Below, piece by piece: positions 33,986 to 42,146 of a stretch of 64,000 bases of DNA; positions within the stretch are counted from its first letter, which is position 1, and each line of letters opens with the position of its first letter. A program made the position numbers and the translations under genes. This DNA comes from Achromobacter veterisilvae (GTDB lineage Bacteria > Pseudomonadota > Gammaproteobacteria > Burkholderiales > Burkholderiaceae_B): assembly GCF_900496975.1 (NCBI RefSeq), contig NZ_UFQC01000025.1, positions 1 to 64,000 on the forward strand, given 5' to 3'. The notes beneath the pieces were generated by a model, which was given only the letters and a program-made list of their open reading frames with translations, ran no database searches and had not been told where the DNA came from.

Positions 33986-34615
33986 ATGGGCGACGACAAT
34001 TCCGGGTTGGTTACGGATGGAGAAGGCGTGGCGCGCTGCTTCTGGCAGCCGTCCATGCCCGACTATCACGACAACGAATGGGGGCGTCCGGTGGCGGACG
34101 ACCGCCGGCTGTACGAGAAGATCTGTCTCGAAGGCTTCCAGGCCGGGATGGCCTGGATCACCATCCTGCGCAAGCGGGAAGCGTTCCGCGCGGCGTTCGA
34201 CGATTTCGATTTCGAGCGGGTGGCGCGCTATACGGACCGCGACGTGGAACGCCTGATGGGCGACGCGGGCATCGTGCGCAACCGCGGCAAGATCCTGTCC
34301 GCCATCAATAACGCGAAGTGCGCGCTGGCCCTGGCGGAGGAAACGGGTTCCCTGGCGGGCTGGCTGTGGAAGCACGAACCGACGCCGCAGGAGCGCCCGC
34401 GGGAGGTGGACCTGGATTACTGGAACAACAACCCGACCTCGGCCGCGTCGGCGGCCTTGTCCCGCGCCCTGAAGAAGCGCGGCTGGACCTTCGTGGGGCC
34501 GACGACGATGTATGCCTTCATGCAGGCGGTTGGCATGGTCAACGACCATCTGTGCGGTTGCGCCTGCCGCGAGGAAGTCGAGCGGGCCCGGACCGGTTTC
34601 AGGCGGCCAGCCTAG
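33986..34615 (+). CDS. tag: DNA-3-methyladenine glycosylase I
   Basis: A 209-residue Tag glycosylase, which removes 3-methyladenine from alkylated DNA. The family start CFWQPSMPDYHDNEWGRPV is present, and the zinc-snap ligands are C18, H28, H188 and C192 (DHLCGCAC), with the same H-x3-C spacing as the E. coli enzyme. E and W of the base pocket lie in FEGFQAG/MAWITIL-type segments (LEGFQAGMAWITILRKRE). It starts 23 bases after the LprI-like gene and is probably co-transcribed with it. Confidence 0.95.
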   Translation: MGDDNSGLVTDGEGVARCFWQPSMPDYHDNEWGRPVADDRRLYEKICLEGFQAGMAWITILRKREAFRAAFDDFDFERVARYTDRDVERLMGDAGIVRNRGKILSAINNAKCALALAEETGSLAGWLWKHEPTPQERPREVDLDYWNNNPTSAASAALSRALKKRGWTFVGPTTMYAFMQAVGMVNDHLCGCACREEVERARTGFRRPA

Positions 34616-34618
34616 CGC

Positions 34619-34641
34619 AGCCCCGGGGAATCCCGGGGGCT
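34619..34641 (+). terminator. Weak hairpin after tag
   Basis: AGCCCCGGGGA and TCCCGGGGGCT can pair imperfectly just after the tag stop, followed by TTGAATT. A possible weak terminator. Confidence 0.35.
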
Positions 34642-34648
34642 TGAATTG

Positions 34649-34685
34649 GTTGCGTCTCGCAAGTATATTGGTTGCGAGTCGCAAC
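34649..34685. promoter_or_regulatory. Paired operators of the MarR-GNAT regulator
   Basis: GTTGCGTCTCGCAAG (34649-34663) and GTTGCGAGTCGCAAC (34671-34685) are inverted repeats of the same sequence, 22 bases apart centre to centre (two helical turns). They lie 15-51 bases upstream of the regulator's start codon, over the probable promoter (an A/T-rich TATATTG sits between them). Autoregulation by the MarR domain is the simplest reading. Confidence 0.75.
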
Positions 34686-34699
34686 TTTTGAGGCGCGCC

Positions 34700-35689
34700 A
34701 TGGATCTCATCGACATTCCTTCCCAGTCCCGGGACAAGACCATCCAGGACCTGCGGGAGTTCTCCCGCAAGCTGGTGCGCGAACTGGGCTTCATGCGCAC
34801 GTCGCTGGCCGGCAGCGACCTGGCGCCGTCCGCGGTCCACGCCATTATCGAGATCGGCCTGCAACCGGGCATCCAGGCGCGCGACCTGGCGGCGATCCTG
34901 CGGCTGGACAAATCCAATACCAGCCGGCAGGTGGCCAGGCTGGAGTCGGCCGGGCTGCTGGCCCGCGAAACGGACAGCGCCGACGCGCGCTCGTCGCGCC
35001 TCTACCTGAGCGACGCGGGGCGCGAACTGCGCGCGCGCATCGACCGGTTCGCCACCGACCAGGTGTCGCGCGCGCTACGGCAACTGGCTCCGGCCGACCA
35101 GGAATCGCTGATCCGCTTCCTTTCGCTCTACGCGGATGCCTTGTCGAAGGAAAATCCCAACACGGTCCAGGCGGGAGGATCGGGCGGAATCGAACGCCAG
35201 ATCCAGGAAGGCTATGCGCCGGGCTGCATCGGCGACGTGGCGAGCCTGCATGCGCGCTACTACGCGCAGGCCTCGGGCTTCGGTGTGTACTTCGAACGCA
35301 AGGTGGCGACCGAGCTGTCCGAATTCGCCGAAAGCCTGCCCGAGGCCGGGAAGAACGTGTGGCTGTACCTGGACGGCGGCAGGGCCTTGGCCTCCATCGT
35401 CATCGACGGCGATCCCGCCGCCCGCCAGGCGCACCTGCGCTGGTTCATCGTCGATGAGTCGCTGCGCGGAATGGGCGTGGGCCGCGCTTTGCTGGAACGG
35501 GCGCTGGCGTTCGCCGATGCGCACTATGACGAAACCTATCTCTGGACGTTCAAGGGGCTGGACGCGGCCAGGCACCTTTACGAATCCGCCGGCTTCGTCC
35601 TGACCGACGAGTCGGAAGGCAGGCAGTGGGGCAGCAAGGTGACCGAGCAGCGCTTTGCCCGGCGCAACCCGGGCGCCGGGCCGCGCTGA
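34700..35689 (+). CDS. MarR regulator fused to GNAT acetyltransferase
   Basis: A 329-residue two-domain protein. Residues about 1-145 are a MarR winged helix (VHAIIEIGLQPGIQARDLA, LRLDKSNTSRQVARLESAG, wing with DSADARSSRLYLSDAG). Residues about 165-325 are a GNAT acetyltransferase with the acetyl-CoA loop LRGMGVGRALLERALAF and a C-terminal YESAGFVLTDE. Such fusions are widespread; the acetyltransferase target is unknown and could be a small molecule sensed by the MarR half. ATG 34700 follows GAGG. Two inverted-repeat operators precede it. Confidence 0.92.
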   Translation: MDLIDIPSQSRDKTIQDLREFSRKLVRELGFMRTSLAGSDLAPSAVHAIIEIGLQPGIQARDLAAILRLDKSNTSRQVARLESAGLLARETDSADARSSRLYLSDAGRELRARIDRFATDQVSRALRQLAPADQESLIRFLSLYADALSKENPNTVQAGGSGGIERQIQEGYAPGCIGDVASLHARYYAQASGFGVYFERKVATELSEFAESLPEAGKNVWLYLDGGRALASIVIDGDPAARQAHLRWFIVDESLRGMGVGRALLERALAFADAHYDETYLWTFKGLDAARHLYESAGFVLTDESEGRQWGSKVTEQRFARRNPGAGPR

Positions 35690-35708
35690 CGCCGGGAGGG
35701 CGGCGGCC

Positions 35709-36188
35709 TCAGTCTTCCGCTTCGGCCTGCAGCCGGCCCAGGATGAAGCCGTCGACCGCGCTGGTGCGGCCGCGCCAGAGCGTGGGCTGTCCGGCGATGG
35801 GCGTGCCGTCCGCCGTGAAGAACAAGGCGTCGGCGAGATGGATGTAGTTCGGCAGCGGATCGGCCGGTTGCGGCACGCGGAAGACGTCGCCCAGTTCGGC
35901 CAGGGACGCGTGCACCGCCGAGCGGGTGGAGTCGTCCAGCGCGTTCAGCGAATCCGTGAAACTGGCGGCGAAGCTGTCGAAGTATTCGGCGCCGGACACG
36001 ATCGAGCCCGACACGAGCATGCCGCCCATTTGCAGCGTGACGCCGATGCTTTCGATCTGGCTGCCGTTGTTGACCAGGTTGACCAGGAATTGCAGGAAGG
36101 CGTCGGCGTCGGGCGCGGCGCCGGCGTTCTGGCCGGGGGTAAGGGCGATGCTCATGGAAGAGTCCAGGAAGTTGTCGGAAAAGAGCAT
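35709..36188 (-). CDS. GvpU-like protein
   Basis: A protein of about 159 residues resembling the gas-vesicle accessory protein GvpU: FLQFLVNLVNNGSQIESIGV, LQMGGMLVSGSIVSGAEYFD and a short alpha/beta core. No gas-vesicle structural gene is in the window, so a buoyancy role is unlikely and the GvpU label indicates fold only. I used ATG 36188; ATG 36155 (MSIALTPGQ) is equally possible and neither has a strong ribosome site. It is convergent with the MarR-GNAT gene. Confidence 0.7.
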   Translation of the reverse strand: MLFSDNFLDSSMSIALTPGQNAGAAPDADAFLQFLVNLVNNGSQIESIGVTLQMGGMLVSGSIVSGAEYFDSFAASFTDSLNALDDSTRSAVHASLAELGDVFRVPQPADPLPNYIHLADALFFTADGTPIAGQPTLWRGRTSAVDGFILGRLQAEAED

Positions 36189-36218
36189 CAAGATACTCGA
36201 ATCGCGTGGAAATACCCA

Positions 36219-36254
36219 GGGTCCGATCCGGCGAAAAACAGCCGAATCGGACCC
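36219..36254. terminator. 14-bp-stem hairpin between ParB-like and GvpU-like genes
   Basis: GGGTCCGATCCGGC pairs with GCCGAATCGGACCC (one non-Watson-Crick position) around an eight-base A-rich loop. It lies 39 bases past the ParB-like stop. There is no long T-tract, so it may be a terminator of limited strength or an mRNA-end stabiliser. Confidence 0.55.
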
Positions 36255-36292
36255 TTATCCTGCCGCCGGGGCCGCGCGCGGGTCCGGGGCGC

Positions 36293-37588
36293 CTACCAGC
36301 CCCAGCAGGTGCCCGCCGCGGGCTTGCCGCAGTTGCGGTAGTTGACCGCGAACCACAGCTTGCCGGCGCCGCGCGGCGTGTCGTCGGCTTTGACGTCGTG
36401 GCGCGGCAGTTCCTCGAGCGTGTCGCGCGCCTTCTTGGTGGGGGAGCCTCCGGCCGCGTTGGGCTCGAGCGCAATCCGGCCCAGGCCGGCGGCGTCGCGG
36501 TCGCCGTACACGATGTCGGCGTCGGCCAACGCGGCCATTTTCAACGAAGCGTCGCGCACGGCGGCCGCGTAGCTGTCGTTCGCGCCCTGGGGGAGCAGGT
36601 CCTTGTCCAGCGTGGCGGGGGCGAGGATCTGCGCCGTGCTGGCGGGCGCCGCGGTCAGGTACAGGTCCAGGCTGGGCAGTTGGCCGCCGGCGGCCTGGCG
36701 GCGCAGCCAGTCGCCCCACAGGAATTCCGCGAACTCCGGCAGGTTGCCGTTGTTGTAGGCGATGTCCCGGGTGAAGTACACCAGCGAGCGGTAGCGGTCT
36801 TCCTGCATGCCGCCCGCTTCCTGGCCGTCGGCCCGGCCCAGCCGGGCGGGCAACTGGTCTACGGTGATGGGCTGGTTCTGGCCGTCTCGCAGCCAGGTGC
36901 GCCGTTCGTCGACCATGCGCTGCCAGAACGCGGCCGCGCTGGGCAGATCGCTGTAGTTGGCGTCCACCTTGACCCAGACCGGCAGCGTGGGGCCGCCATC
37001 GAATATTTCGCGCAAGGACGAGAAGGTGTGGTGCCCGTCGGTCAGGTAGAGATTGCCGTCCCAGCCCACCGCCACGGTCTTGAGATTGGCGGCATGCGTG
37101 CCGGGCGCGTCCTTGCACGTGAAGGTGCCGGGCTGGTCCAGACGCGCGGCGCGCGCTTCGGCGATGGTCTGGAACGGCTGGGCGCGTTCGGTCCCGCCCA
37201 TGTCTTCGCAGTAGTCGTCGAACTTCTTGCCGACGGTGCGGTTCAGGTAGTCCAGTTGCAGCGCCGGGTCGGCCGCCCAGGTGGGACGGTCGAAATCGCC
37301 TTGCCAGCGGCCCAGTTTGTAGTAGATCTGGTCGTAGCCGATGGCAGCCTGGGTGGGCCGCAGTTCTTCGATGCGGACCCGGATGACGTCGCCCGGCCTG
37401 GTTTCCAGATAGGCGGTGTTGCGTGGCGGCGCCACGGCCGCGGGCGGGTCGTCGCGCTCGTCGTCGTCTGCGCCGCCGTTGCAGGCCGCCAGGGCCAGGG
37501 GCAGGAGGGCGGCGGCCAGCAGGCGCAGCAGGGTTTGCGGACGGGCGCCGGGGAGGGGGGAGCGAGAAGGCAGGAGGGTGGGAGTCAT
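36293..37588 (-). CDS. Lipoprotein with ParB/Srx-like domain
   Basis: A 431-residue predicted lipoprotein: signal peptide with lipobox LALAACNGG (cysteine near residue 36), then an acidic linker and a domain of the ParB/sulfiredoxin superfamily with DVIRVRIEELRPTQAAIGYD near residue 67 and LYLTDGHHTFSSLREIF near 190, the usual position of the nucleotide-binding loop. The rest is alpha-helical with no recognised domain, ending GKLWFAVNYRNCGKPAAGTC. ParB-fold proteins act in the cytoplasm on nucleotides, so an exported form is unusual. Function unknown. Confidence 0.75.
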   Translation of the reverse strand: MTPTLLPSRSPLPGARPQTLLRLLAAALLPLALAACNGGADDDERDDPPAAVAPPRNTAYLETRPGDVIRVRIEELRPTQAAIGYDQIYYKLGRWQGDFDRPTWAADPALQLDYLNRTVGKKFDDYCEDMGGTERAQPFQTIAEARAARLDQPGTFTCKDAPGTHAANLKTVAVGWDGNLYLTDGHHTFSSLREIFDGGPTLPVWVKVDANYSDLPSAAAFWQRMVDERRTWLRDGQNQPITVDQLPARLGRADGQEAGGMQEDRYRSLVYFTRDIAYNNGNLPEFAEFLWGDWLRRQAAGGQLPSLDLYLTAAPASTAQILAPATLDKDLLPQGANDSYAAAVRDASLKMAALADADIVYGDRDAAGLGRIALEPNAAGGSPTKKARDTLEELPRHDVKADDTPRGAGKLWFAVNYRNCGKPAAGTCWGW

Positions 37589-37671
37589 GGGCCGTTTCTG
37601 GTCTACCGGTCGAAAAGTAGCCGATCATGACCGACCTGTGTTTCCCGCGGATTGCAGCGCGGCGGATTCCA

Positions 37672-38850
37672 TCAGCCTTGCTCGTCGCGCTGCCGGCGGT
37701 GCGCCGCCAGCAGCACGGCGACGACAGCCAGCCACGCGAGCGACAGGGGCTGGGGCGCATCGAAGGGCAGCCACGACGTGGCCGCGAGCCCCAGTCCCAG
37801 CAGGCTGTAGTAGGCCACCCCGAACAGGGCGCCGGCGCGGCCCAGGCAGTGGCCGTAGTGCTTCAGCGCCGGACCGAGCAGGTTCGGGATGGCCAGCCCG
37901 TAGCCCGCGAACAGCGGCAGCGCGGCCAGGGCCCATAGCGGACCGGGTTCGGGGTGGACCATGATGGCGATCGCCTGGGCGGCCACGCCGGCCAGGACGC
38001 AGCCCAGCCCGTAAGCCACGCGCTGCGCCGGCCCGGCGCTGCCTGGCAGGCGGCGGTTGAACAGCGCGCCCAGGGTCCCGGCCACGGCGACCGCCAGCCC
38101 GATCCAGCCGAAGCCCAGGCCGGGCAGCGGGCCCGTCATGAAAGGGCCGGCCGAATAGAACGAGAACGCCAGCAGGTTCAGGCCGGCGACCAGCACGGCC
38201 GCGCGGCGCAGCCTGGCGTCGCCCAGCATCTGCCGGGCCAGCGCGGGTAGCGCGACGGTCCTGGCGGCTTCGCCCCGGGTTTCCCGCAGCAGCGCGATGC
38301 CGGCCAGCAGCGCCAGCGATACGGCAAGCGCGATCGCCGCCATCACGCCCCGATAGCCTTTCCAGTCCGAGACCAACTGTCCGGCCAGCGGCCCGGCCGC
38401 GGGCGACCACGCCAGCACGGCGCCCAGCGTCACGAAATAGCGGGTCAGCGATTCGCCGCCGAGCTTGTCGCGCAGCAGCGTCTGGGTCGTGACGGAGCAG
38501 GTGGCCAGCCCCAGCGCCTGGACGAACCGTCCAAGCAGCAGCAGTCCGAAATCGGGCGCGAGCAGGGCGCCCACCGTTCCCGCCAGGCCGACCGCCAGTC
38601 CGCTCAGCAGGGCGGGCCGCCTGCCCCAGGCATCCGCCAGGTGGCCCCACAGCAGCACGCCCACGGCGAAGCCCAGGAAGAAAACCCCCATCACCGGCTG
38701 GGCGGCGGCCGCGTCCAGCCGCCAGTGGCGGGCGAGGTCCGGCAGGGCCGGCGCGAGGATGGTTTCGGCGATCTGCGGCAGCGCCAGCAGCGCGATGACC
38801 AAGCCGCGCGGCGGCAGGCCGCCGCGGGGGGAAAGGGAAGAGAACGTCAT
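37672..38850 (-). CDS. Bcr/CflA-type MFS drug-efflux transporter
   Basis: A 392-residue, 12-helix major facilitator of the DHA1 (Bcr/CflA/CmlA) group. The motif between helices 2 and 3, LWGHLADAWGRRPALLSGLA, and the helix-5 motif LAWSPAAGPLAGQLVSDWKG (antiporter motif C-like) identify it. ATG 38850 was preferred over a TTG 12 bases upstream. It is divergent from an AraC regulator, its probable controller. Substrate unknown. Confidence 0.88.
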   Translation of the reverse strand: MTFSSLSPRGGLPPRGLVIALLALPQIAETILAPALPDLARHWRLDAAAAQPVMGVFFLGFAVGVLLWGHLADAWGRRPALLSGLAVGLAGTVGALLAPDFGLLLLGRFVQALGLATCSVTTQTLLRDKLGGESLTRYFVTLGAVLAWSPAAGPLAGQLVSDWKGYRGVMAAIALAVSLALLAGIALLRETRGEAARTVALPALARQMLGDARLRRAAVLVAGLNLLAFSFYSAGPFMTGPLPGLGFGWIGLAVAVAGTLGALFNRRLPGSAGPAQRVAYGLGCVLAGVAAQAIAIMVHPEPGPLWALAALPLFAGYGLAIPNLLGPALKHYGHCLGRAGALFGVAYYSLLGLGLAATSWLPFDAPQPLSLAWLAVVAVLLAAHRRQRDEQG

Positions 38851-38933
38851 GGCTCGGAGCAAAGGGCCCTAGCGTATCCAGCCGGCATAAAGCAGAATTG
38901 CGATATCGAGCCATAAAACATCGCGTATCAGAC

Positions 38934-39749
38934 ATGCCGCACTATTCACCCGACGCCGTGGCCGATCCGGACACCGCCGCCTGCCCGGTGGTGGGCCTGG
39001 CCATCGACACCCGGGCGCACGCCTCCGATTGGCATGCGCACCGGCGCGCGCAGTTGCTCTATCAGGCCGAAGGCGGCGTTACCCTGTACCTGCCCGACCT
39101 CGTCGGCCAGTTGGCGCCGCTGCAGGCCGCATGGCTGCCCGCCGGTTGTCCGCACCGTACCGCCATGCACGGCCGCTTCGCCTACCGCAGCCTGTATTTC
39201 GACGTGGCCGCCTATCCGGAATTGCCCTCCGAACCGATGATCCTGGACGTGAATCCCTTGCTGCGCGAGCTGGTGCTGCGCGTGACGGAATGGTCCGCGG
39301 ATGCGGCGCTGGACGCCGGCCAGGCGCGCATCGTGGCCACATTGCTGGACGAGCTGGCCGCGGCGCCGGCGGCGCCCTTGCCCCTGCCCATGCCGCGCGA
39401 CCGCCGGCTGGCGCCGATTGCGCGGGAGCTGCTGGCCAATCCGGCCTGCCCGCTGTCCCTCGACGACTGGGCCGGCCGGGTGGGCGCCAGCGGCCGCACG
39501 CTGGCGCGCCTGTTCCTGGCCGAAACCGGCCTGCCGTTCAGCCGCTGGCGAACACAATGCCGGCTGCTGGCCGCGCGCGCCCGGCTCGCCGAAGGCGCCT
39601 CCGTCACGGCGGTGGCGCATGCGGTGGGCTACGCCAGCGACAGCGCGTTCATCGCCATGTACCGGCGCGCCTATGGCGAACCGCCGGGACGAAAAAAGCG
39701 CCGGCACGATCCTGATGCCGGCGCCTGCTGCCGCGAAGAGGACGCTTAG
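38934..39749 (+). CDS. AraC-family regulator with cupin N-terminus
   Basis: A 271-residue regulator: N-terminal cupin-like sensor (about residues 30-100: DWHAHRRAQLLYQAEGGVTL, AAWLPAGCPHRTAMHG) and C-terminal AraC double helix-turn-helix (about 165-255: LDDWAGRVGASGRTLARLFL, VAHAVGYASDSAFIAMYRRA). It lies 83 bases from and divergent to the efflux gene, the standard arrangement for a local regulator. The 3' end overlaps the porin stop by four bases and contains the porin's terminator. Confidence 0.88.
   Translation: MPHYSPDAVADPDTAACPVVGLAIDTRAHASDWHAHRRAQLLYQAEGGVTLYLPDLVGQLAPLQAAWLPAGCPHRTAMHGRFAYRSLYFDVAAYPELPSEPMILDVNPLLRELVLRVTEWSADAALDAGQARIVATLLDELAAAPAAPLPLPMPRDRRLAPIARELLANPACPLSLDDWAGRVGASGRTLARLFLAETGLPFSRWRTQCRLLAARARLAEGASVTAVAHAVGYASDSAFIAMYRRAYGEPPGRKKRRHDPDAGACCREEDA
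39692..39724 (-). terminator. Rho-independent terminator of the porin gene
   Basis: On the minus strand GCGCCGGCA and TGCCGGCGC form a nine-base stem with a nine-base loop, followed by TTTTTT. It starts 21 bases after the porin stop and lies inside the coding end of the AraC regulator gene. Confidence 0.85.
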
Positions 39750-40852
39750 AACGTGTGGCGCACGCCCACGCCCGCGGCCGTGCTCTTCAGGCCGTCGATG
39801 AAGGCGTAGTCCTTGCCGTAGGAACCATAGGCGTACAGGTTGGTGCGCTTGGAGATGTCGTAGGTGTAGCCCACGCTCCAGACGTTCATGTTGGCGTCGC
39901 CGCCGGTGAGCTTGTCGCTGTTCGGCGACACATGCTGCCACGACGTGAACAGGCTGCCGGCGCCGCCGACGGGCAGGGTGGCGCCCAGCATGTAGGCGTT
40001 GGCCTTGAAGCCGTCCACGAAACGATTGGTGCCGAACTCGTCGCTGAACGGCGTGCCGGCGGGCAGGTCCTGGCCGACGAACCAGCCGTCGGTCGTGCGG
40101 CCGTAGGCGGCCGCCAGCTTGACGACCTGCAGGTCGTACGACACGCCCAGCGCGTACTGGCGCGGCGTGGCGTTGTGGTCGATGGCGGCGCTGTTCGAGC
40201 CGTTGAGCTGGTCGTACGTCAGCGCGACGTTCAGCGGGCCCTGCACGTAGCGCAGGCCGGCGGTGATGCCGCGGGTGTTGTCGGCGGTGGGGAAGCCGGT
40301 CTGGTCCTCGGTCGTGTCGTCCGCGTTGAAAGCGTAGCCGACGCCCAATTCGAAGCCGTTCACCGAGGGCGTGCGGTACATGACCATGTTGTCCCAGCGC
40401 ATGGTGTTGGCCGCGCTGAAGCCCAGGCCCAGGTTGGACTGCGTGTAGCTGGTGTAGAAGGGGTCGATGTCGGCGAGGTAGTTCGAGCCGATGGTGGCCT
40501 GGCGCCCGAATTCCAGCGTGCCCCAGGCGTCGTTGGCCAGGCCGATGGTGGCCTGGCGTCCGAACAGGCGGCCGGATTGTCCGCGCTGCCCGTTGGCGGA
40601 ATCGAAGCCGCTTTCCAGCTTGAATACGGCGCGCAGGCCGTCGCCCAGGTCTTCGGAGCCGCGCACGCCCCAACGCGAACCGGCCTGGATGCCGTTGATC
40701 ATGCCGAGCTTGCTACCGTCGTATCCATCGCCTTCGATCTTGTTGTAGCCGATGCCGGTGTCGATGACACCATAGAGAGTTACCGACGATTCTGCCTGAG
40801 CGACGCCTGCAAAAGTAGTGAACATTGCGGCTGCGAGCAGCGTCTTTTTCAT
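39746..40852 (-). CDS. Trimeric Gram-negative porin
   Basis: A 368-residue outer-membrane porin of the betaproteobacterial family. Signal peptide MKKTLLAAAMFTTFAGVAQA, mature start ESSVTLYGVIDTGIGYNKIE, internal signatures SRWGVRGSEDLGDGLRAVFK and LFGRQATIGLANDAWGTLEF, and a terminal phenylalanine (GVRHTF). ATG 40852 is preceded by AGGAG. Proteins of this type form the main diffusion channels, often anion-selective. The gene is monocistronic: the cyo operon terminator precedes it and its own terminator follows it. Confidence 0.95.
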   Translation of the reverse strand: MKKTLLAAAMFTTFAGVAQAESSVTLYGVIDTGIGYNKIEGDGYDGSKLGMINGIQAGSRWGVRGSEDLGDGLRAVFKLESGFDSANGQRGQSGRLFGRQATIGLANDAWGTLEFGRQATIGSNYLADIDPFYTSYTQSNLGLGFSAANTMRWDNMVMYRTPSVNGFELGVGYAFNADDTTEDQTGFPTADNTRGITAGLRYVQGPLNVALTYDQLNGSNSAAIDHNATPRQYALGVSYDLQVVKLAAAYGRTTDGWFVGQDLPAGTPFSDEFGTNRFVDGFKANAYMLGATLPVGGAGSLFTSWQHVSPNSDKLTGGDANMNVWSVGYTYDISKRTNLYAYGSYGKDYAFIDGLKSTAAGVGVRHTF

Positions 40853-40879
40853 CCGGAGGGACTCCTGTCTGAGGATTTG

Positions 40880-40928
40880 AAAAAACAAAGGGAACACCAC
40901 GCAGCGCATAGCGCCCGACGGTGTTCCC
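40880..40928 (-). terminator. Rho-independent terminator of the cyo operon
   Basis: On the minus strand GGGAACACC and GGTGTTCCC form a nine-base stem around a 21-base loop, followed by TTTGTTTTTT. It lies 38 bases after the SURF1 stop and upstream of the porin start, separating the two transcripts. Confidence 0.8.
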
Positions 40929-40965
40929 GGCCCTCATTGTAGGATACCGGCCGCGGCCGGCCGGC

Positions 40966-41745
40966 TCAGCCCTTGCGGCGCGCGCGCTTTTCCTCGCGCA
41001 CGAAGATGAACGCGCCGACCAGCACCATGGCCGCCAGCGCATACCAGGTGATGGCGTACACCAGGTGGTTGTTGGGGAAGGCCAGCACCGTCAGGCCGCC
41101 GATGGGAGCCTTGCGGGCATCGCGTTCGCCGCCGGGGTCGGCATCGGCATCGATGAAGTACGGGGCCACGTCCGTCAGGCCGCGCGCGGCGGCGATCGCG
41201 GGCAGGTCGCGCGAATACCAGAGGTTGGCCGCGGGGTCGTTGTTGCGCAGGAATCCGCTGCCCGGTTCGCCCATGCGCAGCAGGCCGGTGACGCTGGCCG
41301 GCGCGGGCGGCTGCGCCGACCCCGCCTGGCCCTTGCGCCATTCCGGCAGCACGAAGCCGCGGTTGACCAGCACCGTGCCGCCGTCGGCAAGCTGCAAGGG
41401 CGTCATGACCCAGTAGCCGCTGCCCAGTTCGGTCGCCGCCTGCACCAGCGTCTGGCGGTCGTACTGGTAGACCCCGGCGGCGGAGACGCGGCGGTACTCG
41501 GCGTTGCCGGACGTCAGCGCGGGCCATTCCCCGCGGCCCGGGGCCGGCGCGGCGGGCGCATGGGCGCGCGCGTCGACTTGCGCGATCAGGGCGCGCTTCC
41601 AGGCCAGGCGGTGCACCTGCCAGGTGCCCAGGGCGCACAGGCCCGCGAAAATGGCGGCGGCAACCACCCCCAGGATGACCAGGGTGGCTGCGCTGCGCGG
41701 TTTACGGGGGGTGTCGCCGGAAGAAGATTCTTTTACTGCGGGCAT
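40966..41745 (-). CDS. SURF1-family oxidase assembly protein
   Basis: A 259-residue SURF1 protein with N- and C-terminal transmembrane helices (about residues 20-42 and 225-247) and the family signatures LCALGTWQVHRLAWKRALIA, LVNRGFVLPEW and FPNNHLVYAITWYALAAM. SURF1 proteins help insert heme into heme-copper oxidases. Its ATG overlaps the cyoD stop (ATGA), so it is part of the cyo operon and probably assembles this quinol oxidase. Confidence 0.93.
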   Translation of the reverse strand: MPAVKESSSGDTPRKPRSAATLVILGVVAAAIFAGLCALGTWQVHRLAWKRALIAQVDARAHAPAAPAPGRGEWPALTSGNAEYRRVSAAGVYQYDRQTLVQAATELGSGYWVMTPLQLADGGTVLVNRGFVLPEWRKGQAGSAQPPAPASVTGLLRMGEPGSGFLRNNDPAANLWYSRDLPAIAAARGLTDVAPYFIDADADPGGERDARKAPIGGLTVLAFPNNHLVYAITWYALAAMVLVGAFIFVREEKRARRKG

Positions 41746-42146
41746 CAGGGCATTTTGCGCATGTCGTGGGTGGACATGGGCATCATATTGGAGTTCAAGT
41801 GATACATGATCCAGATGGATCCGCTGAGCGTGATGACGACCAGCACCAGCGTGAATATTAACGCCAACATGTTCCAGCCGCTTTCCGACTTGGTGTCCAT
41901 GTGCAGGAAGTAGACGATGTGGACCACGATCTGCACCACGGCGAAAGCCAGGATCACCAGCGCCGTGGTGCGCGAATCCGCGAAGACCCGGTCCATGACC
42001 AGCCAGAACGGGATGGCGGTGAGAACGGCCGCCAGCACGAAGCCGGTCATGTAGCTCTTGAAGGTGCCGTGGGCGGCGCCGTCGTCGTCGTCATGGTGCC
42101 CGTCGTGTCCGCCCGGATGGGCCAGGTGATCCGTATGCGCGGTCAT
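41745..42146 (-). CDS. cyoD: Cytochrome bo3 quinol oxidase subunit IV
   Basis: A 133-residue subunit with a His/Asp-rich N-terminus (HPGGHDGHHDDDDG) and three transmembrane helices (about residues 33-52, 60-83 and 97-117; VQIVVHIVYFLHMDTKSE is the family signature). It stabilises the oxidase during assembly. ATG 42146 overlaps the end of cyoC by four bases, and its stop overlaps the SURF1 start. Confidence 0.95.
   Translation of the reverse strand: MTAHTDHLAHPGGHDGHHDDDDGAAHGTFKSYMTGFVLAAVLTAIPFWLVMDRVFADSRTTALVILAFAVVQIVVHIVYFLHMDTKSESGWNMLALIFTLVLVVITLSGSIWIMYHLNSNMMPMSTHDMRKMP

Noticed and set aside
40494..40575. Internal DNA repeat encoding FGRQATIG twice in the porin
   Set aside because: Repeats of this peptide are normal in the porin family (adjacent strands with GRQ motifs), so no recombination event is needed.
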